DNA of 56,485 nucleotides from the IMG/VR virus record IMGVR_UViG_3300042876_000067, positions 1-56,485 of that record. One strand, given 5' to 3'. Source of the stretch: a virus. Positions 1 through 8,900 of this stretch are shown here, one piece after another. The notes beneath the pieces were generated by a model, which was not told where the DNA came from, made no database searches, and saw nothing but the letters and a program-made list of their open reading frames with translations. The first letter of the stretch is position 1; every line of letters starts with the position of its first letter. Both the position numbers and the translations under genes were made by a program.

Positions 1-436
1 AGATATTCAATGAATGAAGTAGTCCGATCAAACATGGTCGGTGAAGTCTCCAACGACGGTTTAGGTTCAAGAATGCCTTATCATAATGTTTCTTTTCTAA
101 TGTTTTCAATGGTCTGCGGAATCGTCCAGCTTGTTTTTTGACACCCATCTCACCGCAGTGCGCCCAGTAATCCATACCATCAATATCGTGATTCTCACTA
201 ATCAAGATTACTTTGTGTCTTGGTATGAGTAAGTTATCAATTTGTTGAACAATGTCAGGTTTAGCCTCAAATTCATCGCATACCAATAAGAAAAGATTCT
301 CGTCTGCGCATATCATTTGCACTACACTACTGGTAATATTCAAGTCGGTAGTGTACCAATAGTCATGGTCATTCCAATCTTGAAGTCTCCAATAAGGAGA
401 CTCTATCTCAAAATCATCTCGGTTAATTATACTCAT
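1..436 (-). CDS. Partial glycosyltransferase-like protein (N-terminal part; runs off the window)
   Basis: The reading frame opens with ATG at 436 on the minus strand and stays open to base 1, giving about 145 residues (start MSIINRDDFE); the C-terminal part lies outside the window. The ATG follows the gp55 stop codon (439-437) with no gap, so the two are probably co-transcribed and translationally coupled. Near the visible end is the motif FLNLNRRWRLHR followed by an LIGLL helix. The same N-(R/K)-x-x-x-HR pattern occurs in the proteins at 43567, 48635 and 49627 and in the middle of the fusion at 51491, so this is a dispersed fifth member of that family. Those relatives also carry an S/T-EK-T/S motif further on, which cannot be checked here. 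A glycosyltransferase role is inferred from that later motif and the sugar-gene neighbours of the relatives; no catalytic residue is proven. Confidence 0.75.
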   Translation of the reverse strand, partial: MSIINRDDFEIESPYWRLQDWNDHDYWYTTDLNITSSVVQMICADENLFLLVCDEFEAKPDIVQQIDNLLIPRHKVILISENHDIDGMDYWAHCGEMGVKKQAGRFRRPLKTLEKKHYDKAFLNLNRRWRLHRPCLIGLLHSLNI

Positions 437-1348
437 TTATTCCTCGTATACAGTGCTTCCGCCGGAACCCTGACGGCTCCAACTTGGGTTTAACCCATTC
501 ATTTCTAAAATGTCATCACGAATGTTTTGGCTACGTTTCTCCGTGTTCAATACACGACAGAAACTATTAGTAATAGCTGCGGTGTAATAAGCGAACGGGT
601 TAGCAGATTTTGCTTCGTTGAATCGCAAACCAACATAAGTCAGTTGTAAGATTGCTGAATTACGCATTTCATCGTTGTAAGTATACCCGCGCCAATTATA
701 TTTCATTGCGTATTTCTCGCACATCATGATATACATACGAGCTAACTTGTTAGTGATTTGACCATGATCCTTAGAGAACTCACCGGTTTCTAAGTCACCC
801 TTCCAATGACTCTTACCGATACAACGTGCAGTATTAGTTTCATCAAACTTGAAATGTTGGAATGGAGGGAAGTTGACCTTGACATGAACCATGTCGTCAA
901 CGTCAGCTTTAATAGGTGCAGCATCTTCTAGGTCAGCGAAAATCTCATCTGGATCAGGCTCGACAAACTCAAAGATATCTTTTGCAGTTTTCTTTTTAAC
1001 TGTTTTGCGAGGTTGTTTGGGAGCGACTGGAACATGATCCCAAGTCATAACTCTGAATACCAAGTCAGTGATAGGAATAGAAAGAGGATCAACTGAGTCT
1101 TTGACTCCGGCTTCTAAACTAAGCCTAGTCGCACGTGTTTCTCGTGCTTGTTGAATATTTTCAGGTTTGATTGCGTACTCAAGTGATGTTTCAATCGATT
1201 CTTGTGGCATATCTACGATAAAATCGTAGCGATGAAAATTTGGTTCAGCAAACGTACAGTATGTTGTTTTGCTTTCGTGAATCTCTTTTAAAATATCTTT
1301 GTTGTTTAAATAATTTACAGGCTTCTTCGGCGCGGGTAGTAGGGACAT
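437..1348 (-). CDS. 55: RNA polymerase sigma factor for late transcription (gp55 homologue)
   Basis: This 303-residue protein resembles T4 gp55, the phage sigma factor that directs host RNA polymerase to TATAAATA-type late promoters with the sliding clamp. Two stretches support this: the N-terminal VNYLNNKDILKEI (T4 has a very similar NYVNNKELL start) and the C-terminal third, where ITNKLARMYIMMCEKYAMKY, a GYTY segment and NPFAYYTAAITNSFCR follow the gp55 region-2-like order. The protein ends in TVYEE, reminiscent of the short acidic/hydrophobic clamp-binding tail of gp55, though this is only a resemblance. T4 gp55 has 185 residues; here about 120-150 extra residues, including a Lys-rich segment and an acidic stretch, sit between the two conserved parts. 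A GGAG ribosome site precedes the ATG. NATAAATA boxes elsewhere in the window agree with this assignment. Confidence 0.88.
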   Translation of the reverse strand: MSLLPAPKKPVNYLNNKDILKEIHESKTTYCTFAEPNFHRYDFIVDMPQESIETSLEYAIKPENIQQARETRATRLSLEAGVKDSVDPLSIPITDLVFRVMTWDHVPVAPKQPRKTVKKKTAKDIFEFVEPDPDEIFADLEDAAPIKADVDDMVHVKVNFPPFQHFKFDETNTARCIGKSHWKGDLETGEFSKDHGQITNKLARMYIMMCEKYAMKYNWRGYTYNDEMRNSAILQLTYVGLRFNEAKSANPFAYYTAAITNSFCRVLNTEKRSQNIRDDILEMNGLNPSWSRQGSGGSTVYEE

Positions 1349-1373
1349 AATTCTCCGTTATTGTGTTGATGCT

Positions 1374-1403
1374 AGTATAGCAGGAAACGTAGTAGGAAGT
1401 CTA
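1374..1403 (-). promoter_or_regulatory. Possible host sigma70-type promoter for gp55
   Basis: On the minus strand, TAGACT (1403-1398) and TATACT (1379-1374) are separated by 18 bases, giving a predicted start near 1367 and a leader of about 20 bases containing the GGAG ribosome site. The -10 match is good and the -35 match is partial. It would allow gp55 to be made before late transcription begins. Two small perfect inverted repeats lie here (arms 1390-1395/1401-1406 and TGCTA/TAGCA at about 1370-1382). Confidence 0.35.
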
Positions 1404-1437
1404 CTAGTTTTGGATAGAAAGGGTAAAAATGCACTAT

Positions 1438-1445
1438 TATTTATA
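1438..1445 (-). promoter_or_regulatory. Late promoter box TATAAATA (leftward)
   Basis: An exact match to the T4 late consensus TATAAATA reads leftward toward gp55, about 90 bases upstream of its ATG. If used, gp55 would sustain its own synthesis late in infection. It abuts the opposite-strand box at 1447-1454. Confidence 0.65.
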
Positions 1446-1446
1446 C

Positions 1447-1454
1447 GATAAATA
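1447..1454 (+). promoter_or_regulatory. Late promoter box GATAAATA (rightward)
   Basis: GATAAATA lies 22 bases upstream of the first baseplate gene, with AAGGA as ribosome site between. The same octamer precedes the genes at 9682, 31296/31445 and 32097, which supports it as this phage's preferred late box. Confidence 0.75.
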
Positions 1455-1476
1455 TAAGTAAGGATAACAACATATT

Positions 1477-3174
1477 ATGGCAGATAACGTACTAACAGCG
1501 GCTGAGTGGGGCCAAGTAATCGATAATTTAGACTCAGTTAAAAAGTCAGTGTTGACCCAATTGACTGGGGTCAGATCCAGTCTACAGGGTTACTCAGACC
1601 AACAACGAACATTGTCAGCACAACTTGCTGCCGCCGACCTTGCAGGTGATTCGGCATTGATGGCAGTTATTCAAAGTAGAATTGACGCAAACAACACTAG
1701 AATTCAAGGAGCCAACCTAGCTGCATCGAATTTAGTAAGAGACATTGCAGAAATCGATTCTGACTTAAATAATGCATTTTTACAACAATCAAGGGCAGAA
1801 GCCGGACCACCGCTCGATAACTCAGTAACTCAACCGGCTAGTAGCCAGCCTGGCGCCCCAACTGATGTAACACTCACCGATCAACCTGACACACTTACTA
1901 CCCGAGCAATTCAGACTGGTCAGAATCCATACATCACTGATGAGACTAGAGCAAACGCAGCAGCGTTTATCGCACAAAATTATCCAACACAGGATAGTAC
2001 TGTCTTTTATGACAATGACGGCATTATAGTAGACGAACAAATAGATAATAGCTCACCTGAATTTACTACTTTTTATGAAAATGACGACACTGCTAGTAAC
2101 GAGTTTTCTTATCCACAACTAACGCCCGATGAAGAAGCACTTGCAGCGTTGGGTGACGCAGAAGCCGGCTTTGGTGAGTCATCATATTTCTCTCCTCCTC
2201 CTGATGATAATGTTTACTATGAAAATAATGGTACATCATCAACTTCTACACCGTTCCCGCAACTGACACCTGATGAAATTGAGTTATCTGCACTGGGTGA
2301 TTCGCAAGCAGGATTGGGTGAGTTATCTTTCCCTTCAACCGGATCATTAGTTGGGTTAACTGGTGCAAAGCTGAATACTAATTCAAAAGCCACTCAACAA
2401 GATGTAGACAACTCGCAGCAAGAAAGAGACTGGAGAGTTGTGTTAAGTATTGCGCCTGGTGGAAAATATTTATATAACGCAGAAGGTGACCCTGGCATTC
2501 TCGCGCCGCTTCAAGCAACGAACGGTGTATTGTTCCCATACACTCCTCAAGTATCGGTTACCTACGCTGCTAACTATGACCCTACAGAGTTAGTTCATAG
2601 CAACTACAAAATTTATCAGTATAAAGGAAGTAGTGTAGATCAAATCAGTATCTCATGTGACTTCACTGCACAAGATACCTTTGAAGCAAATTACTTACTT
2701 GCGGTCATTCATTTCTTCCGTTCGGCCACTAAGATGTTCTATGGTAAAGATAAGAAACCAAACATCGGATCACCTCCTCCTCTATGTTATTTGAATGGTA
2801 TGGGTGCATTTCAATTCAACAATCATCCTTTAGTTATCACTAGCTTCAACTATAGCTTGCCTAATGATGTTGACTATATAAGAGCAACGAATACTACAAC
2901 AAACGCAGGAGTTAATAAATCTGCGGAGAACATTCCAAATAATACATACAACATATCAAAGTTAAGACTAGGACCACTGGGCAACACAGCAGTCAAGTGG
3001 AAAACTCCTGCAGGTTCTATTGAACCAACATATGTTCCTACGAAAATGCAAATACAAATATCAGCCGTTCCGGTAGTATCAAGAAATGATATCAGTAACA
3101 AATTCAGTCTAACTGAATATGCGACAGGTAAATTATTACGCGGAAATCAAAATTCAACTGGAGGTATCTGGTAA
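1477..3174 (+). CDS. Baseplate/tail-junction structural protein (position of gp48/gp54)
   Basis: The 565-residue protein starts the baseplate run and overlaps the gp53 gene by one base (TAATG). It has three parts. Residues 1-100 are helical and Gln/Ala/Ser-rich. Residues about 110-310 are acidic, Ser/Thr/Pro-rich and low in complexity, with two 35-residue imperfect repeats. Residues about 318-540 form a conserved-looking domain with LFPYTPQVSVTYAANYDP, FTAQDTFEANYLLAVIHF and a DVDYIRA segment. This C-terminal pattern resembles structural proteins of T4-like marine phages in the tube/baseplate-junction position, recalled from memory rather than searched. A role at the tail-tube to baseplate junction is therefore inferred. 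It could instead be a hub subunit. Confidence 0.6.
   Translation: MADNVLTAAEWGQVIDNLDSVKKSVLTQLTGVRSSLQGYSDQQRTLSAQLAAADLAGDSALMAVIQSRIDANNTRIQGANLAASNLVRDIAEIDSDLNNAFLQQSRAEAGPPLDNSVTQPASSQPGAPTDVTLTDQPDTLTTRAIQTGQNPYITDETRANAAAFIAQNYPTQDSTVFYDNDGIIVDEQIDNSSPEFTTFYENDDTASNEFSYPQLTPDEEALAALGDAEAGFGESSYFSPPPDDNVYYENNGTSSTSTPFPQLTPDEIELSALGDSQAGLGELSFPSTGSLVGLTGAKLNTNSKATQQDVDNSQQERDWRVVLSIAPGGKYLYNAEGDPGILAPLQATNGVLFPYTPQVSVTYAANYDPTELVHSNYKIYQYKGSSVDQISISCDFTAQDTFEANYLLAVIHFFRSATKMFYGKDKKPNIGSPPPLCYLNGMGAFQFNNHPLVITSFNYSLPNDVDYIRATNTTTNAGVNKSAENIPNNTYNISKLRLGPLGNTAVKWKTPAGSIEPTYVPTKMQIQISAVPVVSRNDISNKFSLTEYATGKLLRGNQNSTGGIW
2074..2322 (+). repeat. Two imperfect 35-codon repeats within the structural gene
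   Basis: Codons 200-234 (2074-2178) and 248-282 (2218-2322) encode similar segments: YEN, an acidic or Asn/Gly/Thr-Ser stretch, PQLTPDE, then ALGD-x-x-AG-x-GE. A YYE-x-DGT version recurs near the N-terminus of the protein at 3487. These look like linear motifs in disordered linkers of neighbouring baseplate proteins. Confidence 0.75.
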
Positions 3175-3485
3175 TGGCTTCAAATAGTTTATATCCATCA
3201 ACAAGTCCCTATAAAAATACAGGTATCGTCAACGGTAAATTTTTAGATGTGATGATAAATCGACCCATCCCAATGTTGGGCTCTGACAGATATTGGGAAA
3301 TCACAACAGTTTATGAATACAGACCTGATCTACTAGCATATGACTTATATGGTGATAGTAGATTATGGTGGGTGTTTGCCCAACGTAACCCAAACAGATT
3401 GAAAGACCCGTATTTTGATTTTGTTACGGGAGTTGGTATTTACCTACCAAAATCAGAGAACTTAACTCAATGGTTAGGACTATAA
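3174..3485 (+). CDS. 53: Baseplate wedge protein gp53-like (LysM-like fold)
   Basis: A 103-residue protein with the core of the T4 gp53 wedge subunit: an early RYWEITT segment, then YGDSRLWWVFAQRNPNRLKD, a DP-Y-FD loop and GVGIYLP near the end. This is the LysM-like part with which gp53 clamps the wedge in T4. T4 gp53 has 196 residues, so this is a short form without the C-terminal extension, as in many distant T4-like phages. It sits between two baseplate genes and overlaps the upstream stop codon by one base, which fits stoichiometric co-expression. Confidence 0.85.
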   Translation: MASNSLYPSTSPYKNTGIVNGKFLDVMINRPIPMLGSDRYWEITTVYEYRPDLLAYDLYGDSRLWWVFAQRNPNRLKDPYFDFVTGVGIYLPKSENLTQWLGL

Positions 3486-3486
3486 G

Positions 3487-5997
3487 ATGGCAACAACAGT
3501 AGATGAGTTTGGTAACGTCATAGAAGAAGCTACGGCAGCAGAACAAGTCGACCAACAAAACTATGAGTACATCAATAGCGGCGGTGCAGATGATGATATC
3601 GGTAATCAAAACACTGAAATAGCTAGTCCAACCACATACTATGAAAGTGATGGTACTCCATCGTCTAGTACTTCGCTTCCTTTAAATGCCGGAACTACCG
3701 TCGCTGGCAAAACATCTACTCCAGCAGCTTCTCCGTCCACTTCTAAACCAGGCAAGAGAACAAGAAATCCATTAGGTGACTTTGCAAGTTACACTTATCA
3801 ATTAACATTGTACATGATTACACCAGACGCATATGATGCCTTTGTTAAGTCAGGAAGAAGAAGAATAAATGCCATCAATGATGTTACTTCGAATAGTGCA
3901 GCCGCACAACCACAAGTACAATCAAATGGTGCGTTTATCGTAGCACAATCAGGAGGAGTACCTGAGGGTAGTATCAAACGCGCCCCTGGCTTTAACTATG
4001 ATTTTTACATTGATGATTTAAGAATGTCTACAGCAGTAGGAACAAAAGAAAACGGTACTTCTACTAACACGCAAGACATGACGTTCAACATCATAGAACC
4101 ATATGGATTTTCGTTCATCAGTAAATTAAGAAACGCAACGAATGTGCTACAACAAGCAAGCAAGTCAAAGAATTTTTCTAAGCTAAAAAATCCAACTCGT
4201 CAGTTCTTTATCTTGGGAGTTCGTTTTCAAGGTTATGATATAAACGGAGCCCCTATAACAGGTAAAGAAATGTATGCAGGTGATACCTTTAACCCTGCAG
4301 GTAACAGTGATGGTGTATTCGAACGATTTTGGGATATCAATATTCGTTCATTAAAATTTAAAATTGACGGTAAGGCTACAACGTACAATATTACTGCTGC
4401 GGCAATGTCACCTAACGTTGCATTTGGTACGAAGCGAGGTATTATTGATCGTGGTGCTAAAGTTGTTGCAGGTACAGTAGAAGAAGCACTTATAGGAAAC
4501 GACCCTGATAAAGGTGTCATTGGTATACTAACTAAATTAAATAACGACCAGAAAGAGTTAGAGAAAAACGGGTCTATATCTCCGGGTATGGCTACTACGT
4601 ATAACATTGAATGGCTAGGTGACGCTAAAGCTCAGATTGGAAACCAAACCATTGTTAGTAAAGCTGATTTAGATAAATCAAAATTGCCAATGGCAAAATC
4701 TAAGACTACAAAAGACTCTAACGATGCACTATCAGAAAAGGCAGTTCCAAACAGTACCAAGAGACAACTAACTTTCAGAAATGGTACTCCGATATTACAG
4801 GCCATTGGGTTAACGATAGCACAAAGTAGTTTCTTAGAAAAAGCGTTAAAGACTGTTTACACTACTGACATTGACCCGGAAGATGATTCAGAAGATGAAA
4901 TTGTAAATTCACAGACAAAAACTATCAAATGGTATAACATATCGTCACAAGTAATATGCAAGGGCTGGGATCCAAAGACAAGTGATTTTGCATATAACAT
5001 CACTTTCTTGATTCAACCATATGATACACCGGTAGTAGTGTCACCTGTTATTGGAAAGACTCCAAAATATTACGGGGCACATAAGCGTTATGAATACTGG
5101 TACTCTGGAAAAAACTCAGAAATTATTTCGTATGAACAAGTGATGGATAACACGTTTACTAACGTTGTTATCGCTCAGAATGATAAGAAGGGAAGTCAAG
5201 GATCTGGTGGAACAGCACAGATTCCAACTATACCCGGCAAGCAGACAAATCAAATCAAACAGGGTAGATTAGATAATGGTATGGGAGCACAGAACGAATT
5301 CTTGACAAGTTTGTTTGATCCTGGATCATGGGGCAAAGCTAAAATTGTAATTTTAGGTGACCCTGACTTTCTAATGACAGAATCTGCGGCAAGCTCAACT
5401 AATGAATCTTATGTTTATAATCAGTTTTATGGAACTGATGGATATACTATCAATCCAAATGGAGGTCAAGTCTTCATTGAAATTGATTTCAAGGAAGCAG
5501 TTGATTATAACAACTCTACTGGATTGATGACTATAAATGAAAGTATTCTAATGCAGCAATATCCTCCTTCAATTGCAGCGCAAGTCAAGGGAGTTAGTTA
5601 CATGTTAAATAAGGTGACTAGCACATTCAGTAAAGGTAAGTTCGTACAGGAATTAAACTGCACTATCAATACGTTTGATGGCATATCTGACGCTGAGGCA
5701 GCAGCGAACTCAGCAGCAAGAGAGGCTAGAGTTAGTAGCACATCACAATCACCTAATCAATCAGGCACTAGCACAAGCGCCAACACTGGATTTGTACAAG
5801 CTGATGATGCAACAGGAGTAGACGAAGCTATAGCGTATCAAGATGCACTAAACGAAGCAGATGCCGCAGATGCATTCTATAACGGATCCCCTGTTGGCGA
5901 GATAACATCACCGACAGGTACCGGAACTGAAGTTGTCAATGATGACGCTGTAAGTAGCGATTATCTAACGCAACTGGAAGAAAGTGGTAGAGAATAA
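3487..5997 (+). CDS. Large baseplate hub-type structural protein
   Basis: This 836-residue protein lies between gp53 and the gp5-like spike, where T4-like phages place hub proteins. The first 95 residues are Ser/Thr/Asn-rich and include a YYESDGT motif shared with the protein at 1477. After an NPLGDFASYTYQLTLYMI segment comes a long beta-rich body with Trp/Tyr-rich patches (FERFWDINIRSLKF; TIKWYNISSQVICKGWDP; KRYEYWYSGKN). Residues about 640-730 form a further domain ending in VQELNCTINTF, typical of beta-barrel hub domains. The last 100 residues are Ala/Asp/Ser-rich and probably disordered. It starts one base after the gp53 stop codon and ends two bases before the next start. No enzymatic motif was seen. 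A gp27-like hub role is inferred from position and layout. Confidence 0.6.
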   Translation: MATTVDEFGNVIEEATAAEQVDQQNYEYINSGGADDDIGNQNTEIASPTTYYESDGTPSSSTSLPLNAGTTVAGKTSTPAASPSTSKPGKRTRNPLGDFASYTYQLTLYMITPDAYDAFVKSGRRRINAINDVTSNSAAAQPQVQSNGAFIVAQSGGVPEGSIKRAPGFNYDFYIDDLRMSTAVGTKENGTSTNTQDMTFNIIEPYGFSFISKLRNATNVLQQASKSKNFSKLKNPTRQFFILGVRFQGYDINGAPITGKEMYAGDTFNPAGNSDGVFERFWDINIRSLKFKIDGKATTYNITAAAMSPNVAFGTKRGIIDRGAKVVAGTVEEALIGNDPDKGVIGILTKLNNDQKELEKNGSISPGMATTYNIEWLGDAKAQIGNQTIVSKADLDKSKLPMAKSKTTKDSNDALSEKAVPNSTKRQLTFRNGTPILQAIGLTIAQSSFLEKALKTVYTTDIDPEDDSEDEIVNSQTKTIKWYNISSQVICKGWDPKTSDFAYNITFLIQPYDTPVVVSPVIGKTPKYYGAHKRYEYWYSGKNSEIISYEQVMDNTFTNVVIAQNDKKGSQGSGGTAQIPTIPGKQTNQIKQGRLDNGMGAQNEFLTSLFDPGSWGKAKIVILGDPDFLMTESAASSTNESYVYNQFYGTDGYTINPNGGQVFIEIDFKEAVDYNNSTGLMTINESILMQQYPPSIAAQVKGVSYMLNKVTSTFSKGKFVQELNCTINTFDGISDAEAAANSAAREARVSSTSQSPNQSGTSTSANTGFVQADDATGVDEAIAYQDALNEADAADAFYNGSPVGEITSPTGTGTEVVNDDAVSSDYLTQLEESGRE

Positions 5998-5999
5998 TT

Positions 6000-8900
6000 A
6001 TGCAAGACAATTTTAAAGCAAAAGGTCAAATTAAGGCTAGCAAACCAGACGCAGGCGGTGGCGCCGTACGATCTGAACCAGTACTTGCTATTGTCAAAGA
6101 CAACGTTGATCCAACTCGTAGTGGTAGACTACAGGTATACTTAGGTGATTTTGGATCTGAAGATTCAAATGATAGCTCTACGTGGGTTACTGTTAGCTTT
6201 ATGACACCTTTTTATGGTCTGACTGCTGCCACCGGATCATCTACGGGGTATGGCAGTTATCTACAGAATCCTAGTAGTTATGGCATGTGGTTTAGTCCAC
6301 CGGATATTGGTAGCAAAGTTATCTGTATCTTTATCAACGGTGACCCTAATTACGGCTATTGGATTGGGTGTGCCCCATCTCCTGAAGCACTTCATATGGT
6401 TCCTGCTATTGGTGCAAGCAGTAACGTGATATTAAACGAAGGCGAAGCTAGTAGTTACGGCGGCTCACCTGTGTTACCTGTTAGCAACATGAATACTAAC
6501 AATGGATCACTAGCTAACAGCGATTCATTCTTAGCAGCGGCTAAACCTGTACATAGCTATGTTGCATCTATCTATAATCAACAGGGATTATTAAGAGACC
6601 CAATTAGAGGTCCTATATCAAGTAGTGCCCAACGAGAAAGTCCATCGAGAGTTGGTTGGGGAGTTAGTTCTCCGGGTCGTCCTATCTATAGCGGAGGGTA
6701 TGATGATAGCACTGTTGCTGATAGTTTAAGTTCTGCTTCACCGGAAAAATTGACGGTCATTGGTCGTCGCGGTGGACATAGTATTGTGTTAGATGACGGT
6801 GATTTGATTGGCAAAGATCAACTAATAAGAATCAGAACAGCATTGGGTCATCAGATTATGATGAGTGATGATGGTCAATGTTTGAACATCATGCATAGCA
6901 ATGGCCAGTCTTGGATTGAGTTAGGTAAAGAAGGTACAATCGATATGTACGCTACTAACTCAGTAAACATCAGAACTCAAGGTGATCTAAACTTACACGC
7001 TGATAATAACATCAATATCAATGCGATGAAAGATTTAAATATTGCGGCTGACAATATCAACGTTTCAAGTAAAACTGACACAAAATTCAGAATTGGTGGC
7101 ACGTTCAACAACTATACATTGGGATCATATACAATTAAAGTTAAAGGATCAATGAGTCTTGCTGCTGCAGGGGATTCTGCATTGATAGCTGACGGTGATG
7201 CATATATCAATGGTAGTAAAGTAAACTTAAATTCAGGAGCCACATCACTGATTCCAGCAGAAGTTGATCCAATGACAACTATTGCGCACACTGATACATT
7301 ATTCGATGCTACTGTAGGCTTTGCTCCTGCTCCTGGTAAATTAATGAGTATCGTCAGTAGAGCACCGGCACATGCTCCTTGGGCTAATTGGGGTCAAGGT
7401 GTGGATGTTAAAGTTGATTTGGCCGCTGATAGTTCTCTTCCTAGTGATCCTAGTGCTAGCGTTGCTGCCGCAAATAATTCAGTACCATCTGAACCTGAAA
7501 GCCCAGTAACAGTTGCTACGTCATCAACCGCACCAAACGTTGGCTCAGTCAGTGACGCATTAGACAGTAACACAACCGGTGCAATGATTGCAGCTACTGC
7601 TAGAGATGCTGCTACAGGCCCTGCAGCATCAGCAGTATTGGCAGGCGCAGGTATAGTAGATACTTCTGATGGAAAAGTTGCAGCAATTGGTGCAATGGCA
7701 ATGTCCCCTGCGCAATTAGAGTCTGCAAATATTATAAAGCCAGGATCAGCTAGTTTGGTAGAAAATGCAATCAAATCAGGAGCATCGATTGAGAAAGCGT
7801 TGCCGCCTAACTTGTTTACTGGAACAAACGGAGTAACAAACTTACCATCGTTTGTGAAAAATCCAACAGCACAAGCTGCTGCACAAGTAACTAATATGAA
7901 AAAATCACAGACTGCATTGACTAATGCAGGAGTGATTACCGGCAAAGAAGCACCAAATCAGATTGCAGGTTTAGTAACGGCAGGCGCGACCGCAGGTATA
8001 TCAGCAACTATTAATTTTGTAAAGACTGTTGGTAATAATCTTGCTGGTAGCGCAGTATCTGCGGTTACCGGTGCAGGTACCGCAGTCACAAAGGCAATGT
8101 CTTCTGGAAACTTTGCTGCAAACTTATCAGGAAACATAACAAGTGGTCTTGGATCATTGGGTGCTGCATTAAGTAGTGCAGGGGACAGCTTACTCAAGTC
8201 TGCAAAGGGTATCGTAGGTGGAGCGTTTGCTTCTATTACAGCTGCCTTCAAGCCATTCAAGTCAGGTGTTCCTCAAGATTTGACTGCTATCGCAGCTAAG
8301 AATGCTGCAGGTTCACAAGCATCTTCGGGTGGAGGACTACTCAGTGCAGTTTCTGGTGCTGTTGGATCTGTTACCGGTGCAGTAAGTAAACTAGCTTCTT
8401 CTGTTAATTTAAACTTATCAGGAATTCCTGGAGGACAGCAAACAATATCGTCTGTAGTTAATAATACTCCTGGCTCACCAAACAATGTTCCAGGATTGAG
8501 CGCAGTAACTGCTGTAGCTAAGAACGCCTTCAGTGCTGTAACAAATGGAATTTCAGGCACAATAAGCTCACTGGGTAAAACAGTCGCAGGCATCACTAGC
8601 AAATTACCAGGCGGGACGGGAATTGCGAATAGCATATTAGGAGCATCTAATAAACTTGCAGGGGATGTTTCGGGAACTTTAGGAAAACTTAAGGATACTT
8701 CTCTTACATCATTAGCATCTACTGGGTTGCCGGCGGATGCGGCTGCACAACTAGCAGCCTCAATCAGTGCTCTGGGTTCAGGTGGTGCAGCACCCGTCAA
8801 ACTCCCGACAGTCGCAGTTAACACTACTGACAGATCAAGTATAAGTGGTCAATTGTCTAAAGTATTAGGTAATCCAAAGATTCCGTCACCAAACTTTAGT

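Noticed and set aside
7394-8824. Long antisense open frames (two of 183 codons) opposite the spike gene
   Set aside because: They mirror the Ala/Gly/Ser-rich coding strand, have no ribosome site and show no recognisable protein.
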